A stretch of 64,000 nucleotides of DNA from Pseudopedobacter sp044361595 (GCA_044361595.1 JBIKIN010000009.1:1-64000); one strand, 5' to 3'. Positions 41,645 through 51,968 are shown, counted from the first letter of the stretch. Numbers and translations are program-made. Notes: generated from the letters alone by a model not told the origin.

Positions 41645-44560
41645 TTGAAATTTACATATAGGCATACATTTTTTGCTCTCACTTTAATCTTTTGTGTTAC
41701 ACTATTGGGTTGTTCGTCTAAGAAGAAAAAACTTTATTTGATGAAGAATTTAACGGCTCATTATAATATATATTTTAATGCAAAAGAAGCCTTAAACGAA
41801 AGTGAAATTAATGTTTTTAGTACTTATGAAGAAGATTTTTCGCAAAGACTACCCATTTTTAGATTAGCAGACGAAACCTCTGCTGCTAATGAAAGCGAGA
41901 ATTTAAATGGTGTTATTGAGCGTTCTAACAAAATAGCTTTAGACAAATATCAAAGCCGATGGCTAGATGATGCTTTCTTACTTATTGCAAAATCTTATTA
42001 TTTAAAAGGAGATTATTATAATGCTTTAGAGTATTATAATTATGTGATTTTAACTTTCCCTAAAGAGAAGAAAAATAAAGTTACAGCCTATTTAGGAGAG
42101 GTTAAAAACAATTTTGCTCTAAATCTTTATGATGATGCAGATTCTATTTTAAGAAAATTGGATAGCTTAAAATTAAAATATTACCAAGATGAAGTTGCTG
42201 CTGCAAAAGCAGAGAGAGCATTAAATAATAAGGACATTTCTTTAGCTATAAAAGAAATGAAATCTGCCTTAAAGGCTACAAAAAATAAAACGAATAAAAT
42301 TAGGTGGACATACATATTAGCGCAATTACAAGAAGTCAACAACGAAACAGACCTAGCTAAAAAGAATTATTTAAGTATTGCTAAAAGTAATGCCTCTTTC
42401 GAAATGGCTTTTAATGCTAAACTATCTGAAATTAGAATCAGTGAGGGTGAAGATGGTAAGCAATTTGATAAAATTGCAACCCTATCTAAGTTATTGAAAG
42501 AAGATAAAAACCAACAATTTAAAGAGAAAATCTATTTTCAAATTGCCAATGCTTATTTACAGCGTAAAGATATTGTTAACGCAGTAAAGTACTATAACAT
42601 CTCTGCCCATACTATTCCAGGTACAGTAAAACAGAAAGCATTAAGCTATTTAAAACTTGCCGAAATTAATTTTGAAGAAATTAAGAACTACTCACAAGCG
42701 CAGCTTTATTATGATAGTACGCTTCGTTATCTACCTAAAAACTATCCAAATTATGCTTACATAGCTGCCAAGGCTAATAATTTACAATACCTTTCTGATA
42801 GACTTTTGATTATAGAGAAACAAAAAGAGCTATTAAAATTTTCTTCTATGTCTAACGAGGATTTAGATTCTAGTTTAAATAAAAAGTTTGCAGCAATTGT
42901 TAAAGCAAATCAAAAGGATTCTATAAATCAAAGTGCCCCAGTTTTACAAAGTATCAACGATTTTTCAAATGCTAATAAAACCGCTGGTTCTTTTTATTTT
43001 TATAATAGTGCAGCGGTTTCTCAAGGTTCTTCTCAGTTTAAAGCAAAGTGGGGAAACAGAAAACTAACTGATAATTGGCGAACAAGCAATGTATCGGCAT
43101 TAGTTGCAAATAATAAAGATGCAAATAGTCTATCGCCCGACGACCAAAGTCAGGTTTTTAACAATCAAACTCAGAGCATAGATTCTTTAAAAGCTAATTT
43201 TATTAAAACTATTCCATATAGTCCGTTTGCAAAGAAAGAATCAAACCAAAAAATATCCAATGCATTATACGAGATTGCAATTTTTTATAAAGACGTTTTA
43301 AACGAAAATTTAGAAGCTATAGAAGCTTTTGAAGCCATCGTTTTAAATTACCCATACCAAGAAAATGCAGCTAATATTTATTACCAATTGTACAGAATGT
43401 CGGCTAATATAGACCCTAAACTATCCGAAGAGTATAAAAGACAATTGTTAGAGAAATATCCAGGGTCTATTTACGCTAAGACCTTGTTAGATCCTAATTA
43501 TGGTAAAGAGCAAGAAATTGCCAAAGCGCAAATCAAAGAATCATACAATAAGCTTTATAATTTATATGTAGATAAAAAATATAACGAGGTATTAAATCAA
43601 ATTACTGATTTAAGAGCCAAGGCAGGTTCTTTTGGTACGATGGATGCTCAATTTAGTTACTTAGAAGCATTGGCTTTAGGTAATACGCAAAAAGCACCCA
43701 TCTTTTTAGCAAGTTTAAATCAAATAGTTTCTAAATATCCTAATGATGTTACTGTTACGCCATTAGTACAGCAACAAATTAATTTTATAAATGCCAATAA
43801 AGCAGCGTTTGATAGAAGACCAACCGCTTTAATCAGTTATGATAGACAACAAGAATATTTGGTAAGTGCTCCCCCAGTAATTGCAGAAACAAAACCAATA
43901 ATTCAGGAAGCTCCAAAGGTTGCTGAAGTTTTAAAGCCAGAAGCTAAAAAAGAAACAGTTATTGATAAGCCAGTTGAGCCGTCAAAGGAAGTGATTAAAT
44001 CAAAGCCAGAAGTGGTTAAACCCCCAGAACCTAAACAGGAAGTTACTGTTGCAAAGCTAGAGCCTAAAAAAGAAGAACCAGTAAAGCCAGAGCCCAAAAA
44101 AGAAGAACCTGCTAAAGTAGAGCCTAAACCACAAGTTAAAGAGCCTGAAATAATTGTAGCCAAAGAACCAGAGCCTATTAAACCGGCAGAAATTGTTTTT
44201 TCTACCAATGAGCGATTACAACACTTTATAGTGATAGACATTTTAGACCCTAAACAAAATATTGCACAGCCATTTTCTAAACTATCACAATACTTTTATT
44301 CTAAATTTGATCCTTCAAAAGTTAAACTGGTTATTAGGGTAGTAAGTGGGACAGATAAATTCATCATCATATCTGCCGATTTTTACACCAAAGCTCAGGC
44401 AGATTTAGTGGCATTAGAATTGAATAACAATTTGCCGAAATTAATGGAAGGTTTAACTAAAGAGTACAAAAGCTTTGTAGTATCTCAGGATAACTTAAAG
44501 CTTTTGGTAGATAAAGAAGCCATTAACCAATATTTAAAATCTTTAGCAGATAAAAAATAA
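41645..44560 (+). CDS. PorW/SprE-like TPR lipoprotein (type IX secretion/gliding)
   Basis: A 971-residue lipoprotein beginning at TTG (41645) with the signal FFALTLIFCVTLLGC (lipid on Cys23) and then LMKNLTAHYNIYFNAKEALNE, which is the diagnostic region of PorW/SprE proteins of the type IX secretion system. TPR helices follow to about residue 740. Residues ~750-860 are a Pro/Lys/Glu-rich linker built of EPKKEEPVKP-like repeats, then a C-terminal domain of about 110 residues. The role in T9SS is established for SprE and PorW; here it is inferred from homology. It overlaps the next gene by 1 bp. Confidence 0.8.
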   Translation: MKFTYRHTFFALTLIFCVTLLGCSSKKKKLYLMKNLTAHYNIYFNAKEALNESEINVFSTYEEDFSQRLPIFRLADETSAANESENLNGVIERSNKIALDKYQSRWLDDAFLLIAKSYYLKGDYYNALEYYNYVILTFPKEKKNKVTAYLGEVKNNFALNLYDDADSILRKLDSLKLKYYQDEVAAAKAERALNNKDISLAIKEMKSALKATKNKTNKIRWTYILAQLQEVNNETDLAKKNYLSIAKSNASFEMAFNAKLSEIRISEGEDGKQFDKIATLSKLLKEDKNQQFKEKIYFQIANAYLQRKDIVNAVKYYNISAHTIPGTVKQKALSYLKLAEINFEEIKNYSQAQLYYDSTLRYLPKNYPNYAYIAAKANNLQYLSDRLLIIEKQKELLKFSSMSNEDLDSSLNKKFAAIVKANQKDSINQSAPVLQSINDFSNANKTAGSFYFYNSAAVSQGSSQFKAKWGNRKLTDNWRTSNVSALVANNKDANSLSPDDQSQVFNNQTQSIDSLKANFIKTIPYSPFAKKESNQKISNALYEIAIFYKDVLNENLEAIEAFEAIVLNYPYQENAANIYYQLYRMSANIDPKLSEEYKRQLLEKYPGSIYAKTLLDPNYGKEQEIAKAQIKESYNKLYNLYVDKKYNEVLNQITDLRAKAGSFGTMDAQFSYLEALALGNTQKAPIFLASLNQIVSKYPNDVTVTPLVQQQINFINANKAAFDRRPTALISYDRQQEYLVSAPPVIAETKPIIQEAPKVAEVLKPEAKKETVIDKPVEPSKEVIKSKPEVVKPPEPKQEVTVAKLEPKKEEPVKPEPKKEEPAKVEPKPQVKEPEIIVAKEPEPIKPAEIVFSTNERLQHFIVIDILDPKQNIAQPFSKLSQYFYSKFDPSKVKLVIRVVSGTDKFIIISADFYTKAQADLVALELNNNLPKLMEGLTKEYKSFVVSQDNLKLLVDKEAINQYLKSLADKK

Positions 44561-46824
44561 TGATCCAAAAAAAAGAAGTACTTTCTCAGAATACCATCAA
44601 TAAATACAATAACATGTTTTGGAAGATTTTTGGTGGTTTATTTTTATTTGCAGTTTTAGTTTTTACTGCAACTGGTTTAGGCCTTTTTGGCGAATTACCA
44701 TCTTTTAGAGATTTAGAAAATCCCAAAAGTAACCAAGCATCTATCATTTACACTGCAGATAAAGTAGAGCTTGGAAATTATTTTATCCAAAATAGGTCAA
44801 ACATTAGGTATCAAGATATTTCGCCAAATGTAATTAACGCATTAATTGCTACCGAAGATATCAGATTTAAAGACCACTCGGGTATAGACTTTAGACGCTC
44901 TTTCACTATATTTTTTTACAATATTATTGGTAAAAAGCAAGGAGGAAGTACCATTACGCAACAGTTAGCTTTAAACTTATTTTCTGGCGAGGTAAGAGCT
45001 AAATCTGTATTTAAAAGAATCCCACAAAAATTAAAAGAGCTTTTTGTGGCTATCAAACTAGAGCGTAATTATACCAAAGAAGAAATTATAACCATGTACT
45101 TAAATACGGTAGATTTTGGGAATAACTCTTTTGGTATTAAGGCTGCTGCCCGCACTTATTTCAATACAAGTCCTTCTAAATTAAGTGCAGCACAAGCCGC
45201 AACTTTGGTAGGTATTTTGAAAGGAGTGACGCTTTACTCGCCAACTCGTAACCCTGAGAGAGCTTTAGGACGAAGAAATCTGATTTTGAGTAAAATGGCA
45301 GAAGAAGGCTATATAGATGAGCGAATATTCGAAGCTTCTAAACAAACGGAATTAGATTTGAATTTTAGAGCCACTAGCCACAGCGATGGTTTAGCTACCT
45401 ATTTTAGAACGATATTAAAACAAGATATTCAAAAAACGTTTGAGCAAATTTCCAAAACCAAAGCAGATGGCACACCTTATGATTTAGACCGTGATGGATT
45501 AAAAATTTATACCACCATTGATTCTAAAATGCAAAAGTATGCCGAGGAAGCTCAGCAAGAATATATGCGAGAGCTACAAAATCAATTTAATAGGCATTGG
45601 AAGGGTCAAAATCCGTTTAAAGGTGAAGAAAATCAGAAGCTTTTGGTGCAAGGAATGAAGCGATCTGAACGTTATGCAGTTTTAAAGGAAAGCGAACTTT
45701 CTGATGAAGAGATAAATGACAATTTTAACAAACCTGTTAAAATGGAAATTTTTAGCTATCGTGGAAAAATAGATACCACCATGACGCCCATGGACTCTAT
45801 CAAATACTATAAAATGATATTGAGAAATGCCATGATGGCGATGGACCCATCTAACGGAGAAGTAAAAGCATGGGTAGGAGGGGTAGATTTCGAGTATTTT
45901 AAATACGACCAAGTGAAAATGGGAACTAGGCAAGTCGGTTCTACTGCAAAACCATTTACCTATGCCGTAGGAATAGAACAAGGTGGACTTTCGCCATGTT
46001 TCCAAGTGAATAATGTACCTTTTACGGTAACTGGATATGGCGAGGATTGGACACCAAGAGGATATGGTTCTTTACCAGGTTATCTAACTTTGCGCAAAGC
46101 ATTGGCAAACTCGCAAAACTTTATTACCGCTTGGGTAATGCAGCAAGTAGGCCCAACTTCGGTAGCTAACTTAATTAATAGAATGGGCATAACTTCTGAG
46201 GTACCGCCTTATCCGTCTATAGCACTGGGTTCTTTTGAAGCATCTGTTTATGATATGGTAGGCGCTTATGGAGCTTTTGTAAACCACGGCGTTTGGACTG
46301 AACCTATTTATTTAACTCGTATAGAAGATAAAAACGGGAACGTATTGTACGAAAGAAAACCACGGGTAGTACAAGCCATGAACGAGCAAACCGCTTATGT
46401 GATGACTTACATGTTAAAAGGCGTTGTAGAGCAAGGAACAGGTGTAAGATTAAGGTATAAATACGGATTGAACAATCCAATTGGAGGAAAAACAGGTACA
46501 ACAAACGATAACTCTGACGGCTGGTTTATGGGCATTACGCCACAATTGGTTGCTGGTGTTTGGACAGGTTGCGAAGACCGAGGAATCCACTTTAGAAGCA
46601 CCAATTTAGGCGAAGGAGCTAATACTGCATTACCTATTTTTGGCTTGTTTATGCGTAAGGTCTATGCCGATGCAACTTTAGGAATAAAGAAAGGCGATTT
46701 TGCGGCCCCTGCCGGTGGAACAACCATTACCTTAGATTGTAATCAATACGAACAAGGTAATGCTCCTAACGAACAAAACCCTGCTAAATCTGGTAAAAAT
46801 TTAGACGAAAGATTAGGGTTTTAA
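44560..46824 (+). CDS. Class A penicillin-binding protein (PBP1A-type)
   Basis: Bifunctional peptidoglycan synthase. One membrane helix (IFGGLFLFAVLVFTATGLGLF) is followed by a GT51 transglycosylase with the catalytic Glu in ATEDIRFKDHSGIDFR and the QQLALNLFSGE region, then a transpeptidase with STAKPF (active Ser), SQN, and KTGTTND. 754 residues is normal. It is coupled to the TPR lipoprotein gene by a TAATG overlap. Confidence 0.95.
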   Translation: MIQKKEVLSQNTINKYNNMFWKIFGGLFLFAVLVFTATGLGLFGELPSFRDLENPKSNQASIIYTADKVELGNYFIQNRSNIRYQDISPNVINALIATEDIRFKDHSGIDFRRSFTIFFYNIIGKKQGGSTITQQLALNLFSGEVRAKSVFKRIPQKLKELFVAIKLERNYTKEEIITMYLNTVDFGNNSFGIKAAARTYFNTSPSKLSAAQAATLVGILKGVTLYSPTRNPERALGRRNLILSKMAEEGYIDERIFEASKQTELDLNFRATSHSDGLATYFRTILKQDIQKTFEQISKTKADGTPYDLDRDGLKIYTTIDSKMQKYAEEAQQEYMRELQNQFNRHWKGQNPFKGEENQKLLVQGMKRSERYAVLKESELSDEEINDNFNKPVKMEIFSYRGKIDTTMTPMDSIKYYKMILRNAMMAMDPSNGEVKAWVGGVDFEYFKYDQVKMGTRQVGSTAKPFTYAVGIEQGGLSPCFQVNNVPFTVTGYGEDWTPRGYGSLPGYLTLRKALANSQNFITAWVMQQVGPTSVANLINRMGITSEVPPYPSIALGSFEASVYDMVGAYGAFVNHGVWTEPIYLTRIEDKNGNVLYERKPRVVQAMNEQTAYVMTYMLKGVVEQGTGVRLRYKYGLNNPIGGKTGTTNDNSDGWFMGITPQLVAGVWTGCEDRGIHFRSTNLGEGANTALPIFGLFMRKVYADATLGIKKGDFAAPAGGTTITLDCNQYEQGNAPNEQNPAKSGKNLDERLGF

Positions 46825-46838
46825 GGTTTTTTATATTT

Positions 46839-46946
46839 GGGCGTTCGGGCGGTCTTTACGCTAAATCTTTTTTGCATTTGCAATTGTTTTAGAACAAAAA
46901 AGCCTGCGCAAATTGCAGGCGGGGATATCGCTGCAATACTTAACGC
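46839..46946 (+). repeat. GGGCGTT...TTAACGC hairpin element, copy 2
   Basis: A 108 bp element 14 bp after the PBP gene, starting GGGCGTTCGGGCGG and ending ATACTTAACGC. It contains the hairpin GCCTGC GCAAATT GCAGGC. Together with the 311 bp gap it lies in, no gene is seen from 46825 to 47135. Confidence 0.65.
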
Positions 46947-47135
46947 AATTTAAAATGGGTTATTTAATTTGAGTCAGATTTTAAGTATTGATTCTTCAAA
47001 TTTTGAATTTTGTTGCTCAAAATTTCATTAGCCAATTTCTTAACAAAAACTTAACATCCACATTTACAATTATATTGTATCTTTATTTGCATTAACATCG
47101 TACCATCTATAAAACAATAACTTAACATTAAAACC

Positions 47136-47690
47136 ATGAAACATTTAACAAAATTAATCCTATTTGCAATTGCCATTTTAGCCTTAAACTCCTGCAAAAA
47201 AGATCCTACAAAAAATGCAGTATTACCCGAAGCTACCCAAGAGGGTAATAACACCGTAGGCTTTATCCTTAATGATGAAGTTTGGGTGCCGTATGGCGAT
47301 TGTAAAACCCGGTGTAATAAAATACTAGCTAGGTATGGCTTGCCATCTACTGAAGAATTTGGAATAGATTTCCAATTTGGAAGAGAAAAGGGAGGTAAAG
47401 TTTCTGCTTTAACAATATCTTCTACACTCATAGGAAATATCACTTCTACAGGAAATAAAATAGATTCCATTGGGGTAAATTTTCAAGGAGAAAATTCTTT
47501 AGGAAATACAGATAGATATTCTAGAATGCAATCAGGCAGTAAATTCATCATAACCAAAATAGATACAATTAATAGAATTATCTCAGGTGAATTTGAGTTT
47601 ATTTTAAATGAGGATTCTGGCAGCGGGAAACAAATTATTCTCAAAAACGGGCGTTTTGATTTAAAAATGAATGCCTGTTTGTGTGATTAA
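47136..47690 (+). CDS. Small lipoprotein of the DUF6252-like type
   Basis: A 184-residue lipoprotein (LTKLILFAIAILALNSC, lipid Cys about residue 23). It contains NTVGFILNDEVWVPYGDC and ends NGRFDLKMNACLCD, a pattern shared by many small Bacteroidota lipoproteins with an FxxNGxxW-like motif. Function is unknown; the family label is only tentative. Confidence 0.55.
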   Translation: MKHLTKLILFAIAILALNSCKKDPTKNAVLPEATQEGNNTVGFILNDEVWVPYGDCKTRCNKILARYGLPSTEEFGIDFQFGREKGGKVSALTISSTLIGNITSTGNKIDSIGVNFQGENSLGNTDRYSRMQSGSKFIITKIDTINRIISGEFEFILNEDSGSGKQIILKNGRFDLKMNACLCD

Positions 47691-47805
47691 AAGTAGAATT
47701 TAAAATCTCGAAAATAAAAAACTTGCTTTTAAATATGCTTATAGAAGCACATCTAGCGCAAGTCTTAGTGAAATTGAAATAATATATAGGCTGACTTGAG
47801 CTTTC

Positions 47806-47924
47806 GCGTTAACGATAGTCCAAAGGACTCCTTCGGAGAAATGGATACCGGCTTGTGATTAATGCCCTGAGCAGTATGAATGGATAGCCCCAAAGGGATG
47901 GCTATGCCACGTGTTAAAACGCCC
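47806..47924 (-). repeat. GGGCGTT...TTAACGC hairpin element, copy 3 (inverted)
   Basis: A 119 bp element in the 320 bp gap before the aminopeptidase gene. Read on the minus strand it begins GGGCGTTTTAACACG and ends GGACTATCGTTAACGC, so it shares both ends with copy 1, including the sequence AGTCCTTTGGACTAT. The rest of 47691-48010 shows no gene. Confidence 0.65.
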
Positions 47925-48010
47925 TTATCAAAAACAAATTCTTAACTTGTAATAATTTTAATTTTTGCACATCAAATAGGCAATTATAAATTCAATCAAA
48001 AAATTTCATC

Positions 48011-50518
48011 ATGAATATTAAAAGCAATCTACTGTTTAAAACCTGTACTATACTTCTAGTGGTTTTTGCAAGTTTTTCTACAAACGCTCAAGAAAAAGAC
48101 TCGGTTAAAGCGGTTTCTAAAGTTTATCAGGCCACAGCCGCAAAAATTAATAATTTGGTGCATTCCAAGCTAGCTGTAAGTTTTGATTATAAAAAAACCT
48201 ATTTATACGGTAAAGCTTGGCTCACCTTAAAACCTCATTTTTACCCTACCGATTCTTTAACGCTAGATGCTAAAGGGATGGATATTAAGAATGTATCTAT
48301 CGTAAATGGGAATATCATTAGTCCGTTGAAATATACCTACGATAGTTTGTCGCTCAAAATTAAATTGAGTAAAACCTATACCTCGGCAGAAAAATATACC
48401 ATTTACATTTCGTATACTGCTAAACCTAACGAGTTTAAAGTAAAAGGTAGCGCTGCCATTACAGATGCTAAAGGTTTATACTTTATTAATCCGGATAGTA
48501 CCGTAAAAGGTAAACCTGTTCAAATATGGACACAAGGCGAGACTACGGGTTCATCGGTTTGGTTTCCAACTATAGATCATCCAAACCAAAAGACTACGCA
48601 AGAAATAAGCATGACAGTGCCTGCAAAATATGTTACACTTTCTAATGGGGCTTTAGTTGCTCAGGTTAAAAATGCAAACGGTACTAGAACAGATACTTGG
48701 AAAATGGATAAACCACATGCCCCATATTTGTTTATGATGGCTGTAGGTGATTTTAAGGTTTATAAAGATAAATGGAAAAATATTTCGGTAGATTATTATT
48801 TAGAGCCTGCTTATGCCCCTTATGCCAAAGATATTTTTGGTAAAACACCACAAATGATGCAGTTTTTCTCTACCAAATTAGGTATAGATTATCCTTGGAA
48901 TAAATATGCGCAAATTGTGGTAAGAGATTATGTAAGCGGAGCCATGGAAAATACCACAGCCACCATACATGGTGATTTTATACAACAAACAAAGCGTGAA
49001 TTATTAGATGGTAGCGCTGGAGAATTGGTGATTGCCCACGAGTTGTTTCACCATTGGTTTGGCGATTATGTTACTGCGGAAAGCTGGAGTAATTTATCTG
49101 TTAACGAATCTTTTGCTGATTTAAGTGAAACCCTTTGGGCCGAACATGCCAATGGTCAAGATGCTGGAGATGCCCATAATTATGAGTCTATGCAAGCTTA
49201 TTTACAAACGCCAGATGCAAGCGCTAAAAACTTAATTAGGTTTAACTATACCGATAAAGAAGATATGTTTGATATAGTCACCTACCAAAAGGGGGGGCGG
49301 ATTTTAAATATGTTGCGTAATTATTTAGGAGAGGAAGCTTTTTTTAAAGCCTTAAATATATATCTAAAAACAAATGCTTTAGGTAACGGCGAAGCGCACC
49401 AACTAAGATTAGCTTTTGAGCAAGTAAGCGGAAGAGACTTAAACTGGTTTTTTAACCAATGGTATTACGGTGCTGGGCACCCAGAGCTGAAAATTGATTA
49501 TAAGTGGGATAACGATAAGAAAGTTCAGACGGTTTATCTAACCCAAACTCAGAAAGAAGATGCTTTTATTTTACCCATGAAGATTGATGTTTACCAAGGA
49601 GGTAAAAAACAGAAATTTGATTATTGGATGAAATCTAAAACCGATTCTATCTCTTATAATTTACCCGCCAAACCAGATTTGGTAAATGTAGACGCTGATA
49701 AGATACTTTTAGTTCAAAAAACGGATAACAAAAGTATAGCCGAGTATATTTTCCAATATAGAAACGCACCTAAGTTTGTGGATCGGTTAGAGGCCATTAG
49801 TGCAGCAAAAAAGGATGGGGTAGAGGAGATTTTAATTCCAGCTTTAAAAGATCCTTATTTTGATTTAAGGATTCAGGCTTTGGATAATTTATCTTTAGAA
49901 AATGCCAACATTAAAAAGAAAGTCTTACCAACCGTGATAGAAATGGCCAAAACAGATAAAAGTACTTTAGTAAGGGCAGCGGCAATAGATGCTTTAGGAG
50001 TTTTAAGAGATGCTAATTTTCTCCCGATTTTTATAGAGGGAATTAAAAATCAATCTTATGCTATACAAGGGGCATCTTTAAATGCGATTTCGGGTTTAGA
50101 TATGTCTCAAGCACTTAAAACAGCCAAAAGCTTAGAAAAAGATAGCAAAGGAGCTTTAGTAAGTGCTATAGTAAATGTTTACAGCGTAGATGGAGGCGAT
50201 GCAGAATTTGACTACGTTATTAAATCTTTTACAGAAAGTGGTGTACAAACTAAATTTCAGTTAATACCAGGTTTAGCTAGCTTATTAATGAATGTTAAAC
50301 AAGCTAAAAATTTAGAGAAAGGTTTAACTGAACTTAAGGCTATGGCTAAAGCCTATAAGCAATATGGCGTTGATAATTATGTAAACGTGATGTTTGGAAA
50401 TATTTTAAAAAGTAAACAAAACGATTTAGATGCTGCTACTGTGGATGCCGACAAGACAAATTTGAAAGCTCACATAGATATGCTACAACAGGCAATTGCA
50501 GAATTAAAAACCTATTAG
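48011..50518 (+). CDS. Secreted M1-family metallo-aminopeptidase
   Basis: An 835-residue zinc peptidase with signal sequence (LFKTCTILLVVFASFSTNAQ). The exopeptidase motif is GAMENTT near residue 317. The zinc site is HELFH at 343-347 with the third ligand E366 in NESFADL, giving exactly HExxHx18E. A C-terminal helical/HEAT-like region (residues ~560-835) contains repeats such as VRAAAIDALGVLRDANFLPI. It probably trims peptides in the periplasm or outside the cell. Confidence 0.95.
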   Translation: MNIKSNLLFKTCTILLVVFASFSTNAQEKDSVKAVSKVYQATAAKINNLVHSKLAVSFDYKKTYLYGKAWLTLKPHFYPTDSLTLDAKGMDIKNVSIVNGNIISPLKYTYDSLSLKIKLSKTYTSAEKYTIYISYTAKPNEFKVKGSAAITDAKGLYFINPDSTVKGKPVQIWTQGETTGSSVWFPTIDHPNQKTTQEISMTVPAKYVTLSNGALVAQVKNANGTRTDTWKMDKPHAPYLFMMAVGDFKVYKDKWKNISVDYYLEPAYAPYAKDIFGKTPQMMQFFSTKLGIDYPWNKYAQIVVRDYVSGAMENTTATIHGDFIQQTKRELLDGSAGELVIAHELFHHWFGDYVTAESWSNLSVNESFADLSETLWAEHANGQDAGDAHNYESMQAYLQTPDASAKNLIRFNYTDKEDMFDIVTYQKGGRILNMLRNYLGEEAFFKALNIYLKTNALGNGEAHQLRLAFEQVSGRDLNWFFNQWYYGAGHPELKIDYKWDNDKKVQTVYLTQTQKEDAFILPMKIDVYQGGKKQKFDYWMKSKTDSISYNLPAKPDLVNVDADKILLVQKTDNKSIAEYIFQYRNAPKFVDRLEAISAAKKDGVEEILIPALKDPYFDLRIQALDNLSLENANIKKKVLPTVIEMAKTDKSTLVRAAAIDALGVLRDANFLPIFIEGIKNQSYAIQGASLNAISGLDMSQALKTAKSLEKDSKGALVSAIVNVYSVDGGDAEFDYVIKSFTESGVQTKFQLIPGLASLLMNVKQAKNLEKGLTELKAMAKAYKQYGVDNYVNVMFGNILKSKQNDLDAATVDADKTNLKAHIDMLQQAIAELKTY

Positions 50519-50542
50519 TATAAAAAATGGCCAAATGCAGAA

Positions 50543-50670
50543 GGCTTAAAGCGGAAAACCTAGTATAACTGATTTTGTATGAGTATTGCTCTTTAAAATT
50601 TGATAATAAAAAAAAGCCGATTTGGAATTACCAAATCGGCTTTTTAGCTTTAAGCTTTCCGCTTTAAGCC
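50543..50670. repeat. Outer inverted repeat around the 50611 terminator
   Basis: GGCTTAAAGCGGAAA at 50543-50557 pairs perfectly with TTTCCGCTTTAAGCC at 50656-50670. The terminator hairpin sits inside this pair. The outer arms also read like the word tracts seen elsewhere in the window. Confidence 0.7.
50611..50645. terminator. Bidirectional intrinsic terminator
   Basis: Stem AAAAAGCCGATTTGG (50611-50625) with CCAAATCGGCTTTTT (50631-50645), loop AATTA, A and T runs at both sides. It lies between the convergent aminopeptidase and fasciclin genes. Confidence 0.9.
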
Positions 50671-50677
50671 TTTTGCT

Positions 50678-51229
50678 TTACTTAGGAATTACTACGCTAT
50701 CAATTACGTGAATAACACCATTTTTTTGGTTAACATCTGCAATAGTTACATAAGCTGTACCTTTGTTTTCGTCCCAAAGTTTCACTTTATCGCCATCTAA
50801 AGAAGCATATAATTTACCACCTTGTACAGTTGTAAAAGTTGCTTTACCATTACCTTTTTTGATAGCTGCAACTACATCTGCTGCACTAAATTTACCAGCT
50901 AATACATGGTAAGTTAAGATTTTGGTTAATAATGCTTTGTTCTCTGGTTTTACTAAAGTTGCCACAGTTCCTTCTGGTAATTTATCAAAAGCTGCATTTG
51001 TAGGTGCAAATACTGTAAACGGACCAGCACTTTTTAAAGTTTCTACTAAACCAGCTGCTTTAACTGCCGCTACTAAAGTTGTGTGGTCTTTAGAGTTTAC
51101 TGCATTATCTACAATATCTTTAGTGTTATACATTGCTGCACCACCAACCATTGGATTTTTTTGTGCAAATGAATTTGTTGCAGAAGCCATAGCTACTAAG
51201 GCAAACGCTGCTATAAATAATTTTTTCAT
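50678..51229 (-). CDS. Secreted fasciclin-domain protein
   Basis: A 183-residue protein with signal sequence (KLFIAAFALVAMASATNSFAQ). The single FAS1 domain has KAAGLVETLKSAGPFTVFAPTNAAFDKLPEGT and the closing NGVIHVIDSVVIPK, both standard FAS1 box wording. Such proteins are periplasmic or surface adhesion-type modules; the ligand is not known. Confidence 0.93.
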   Translation of the reverse strand: MKKLFIAAFALVAMASATNSFAQKNPMVGGAAMYNTKDIVDNAVNSKDHTTLVAAVKAAGLVETLKSAGPFTVFAPTNAAFDKLPEGTVATLVKPENKALLTKILTYHVLAGKFSAADVVAAIKKGNGKATFTTVQGGKLYASLDGDKVKLWDENKGTAYVTIADVNQKNGVIHVIDSVVIPK

Positions 51230-51371
51230 AATTTGTTATTTGTTTGCCTGATTAACGAACTAAAACAATGCTTGGTTTTTTAAAATTATGTTAAGTTTTT
51301 GTTATATAATGTTAATATCTTGTTTTACAGTAAGTTGTGGTTTGTATTTTTATGAAAAAAGAGATTTATTA

Positions 51372-51490
51372 TTAAAATAATATTTTAAAATACAATTTAG
51401 AAGCCTTTTTGCGCTCTATCAGTACTAGGGTGAGTAAAATTAATCCACCTGTTTTACCAAAGTAAATTACGGGAATTAATAAAGCTCTAA
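51372..51490 (-). pseudogene. Possible C-terminal remnant of a membrane protein
   Basis: On the minus strand, in a frame other than the HAD fragment, the sequence reads ALLIPVIYFGKTGGLILLTL followed by VLIERKK and stops at 51372. It looks like the final membrane helix and tail of a protein whose front is gone. No start codon is found. Confidence 0.3.
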
Positions 51491-51718
51491 ATTTTTGTAG
51501 TTAGCTGTAAAATGGAGGATATTATTATAGGTAGCAAAATCTTCTTTGGGATGTAAAGTAGTAATGCAAACACTTTGCATCCCTGCATTTTTTGCTGCTT
51601 CTATGCCTTTTGGGGCATCTTCAAAAACTAAACATTTGTGATAAGCAATACCTAATAAATCGGCACCTTTAGTAAATGTTTCTGTACTAAGAATGTTTAT
51701 TGTAAAGTTTATACTCAT
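51476..51718 (-). pseudogene. Truncated HAD-superfamily hydrolase (beta-phosphoglucomutase-like)
   Basis: The 80-residue frame contains ETFTKGADLLGI and then CLVFEDAPKGIEAAKNAGMQSVCI, the motif III-IV region of HAD phosphatases of the beta-phosphoglucomutase group. The N-terminal DxDG nucleophile motif and the cap domain are missing; a few unrelated codons (MSINFTINILST) precede the similarity. It is read as a 5' truncated gene. Confidence 0.75.
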
Positions 51719-51968
51719 AGGAATAATATTAATTCGATAGATTCTGGTTTTCTAACTCTTCTTAATAATTAACTTGTATTTAAAAATGAATAACTTCATT
51801 CTGAATATTTTTTTAGCACTTTCAATGCTGTAGTTTGACAATAAACTATAAAAGAATAGTAAGAAATAGGATAATAAGACATAAAAGGTATATTATATTT
51901 ACAATATTATATATTGTTCTGAATTGCTTTTAACAATTTAGGCTTAACCAAACCTAGACCACTATTTC

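Noticed and set aside
43903..44241. Antisense open frame with Gly/Ser-rich repeats
   Set aside because: It mirrors the Pro/Lys/Glu-rich linker of the PorW/SprE-like gene on the opposite strand.
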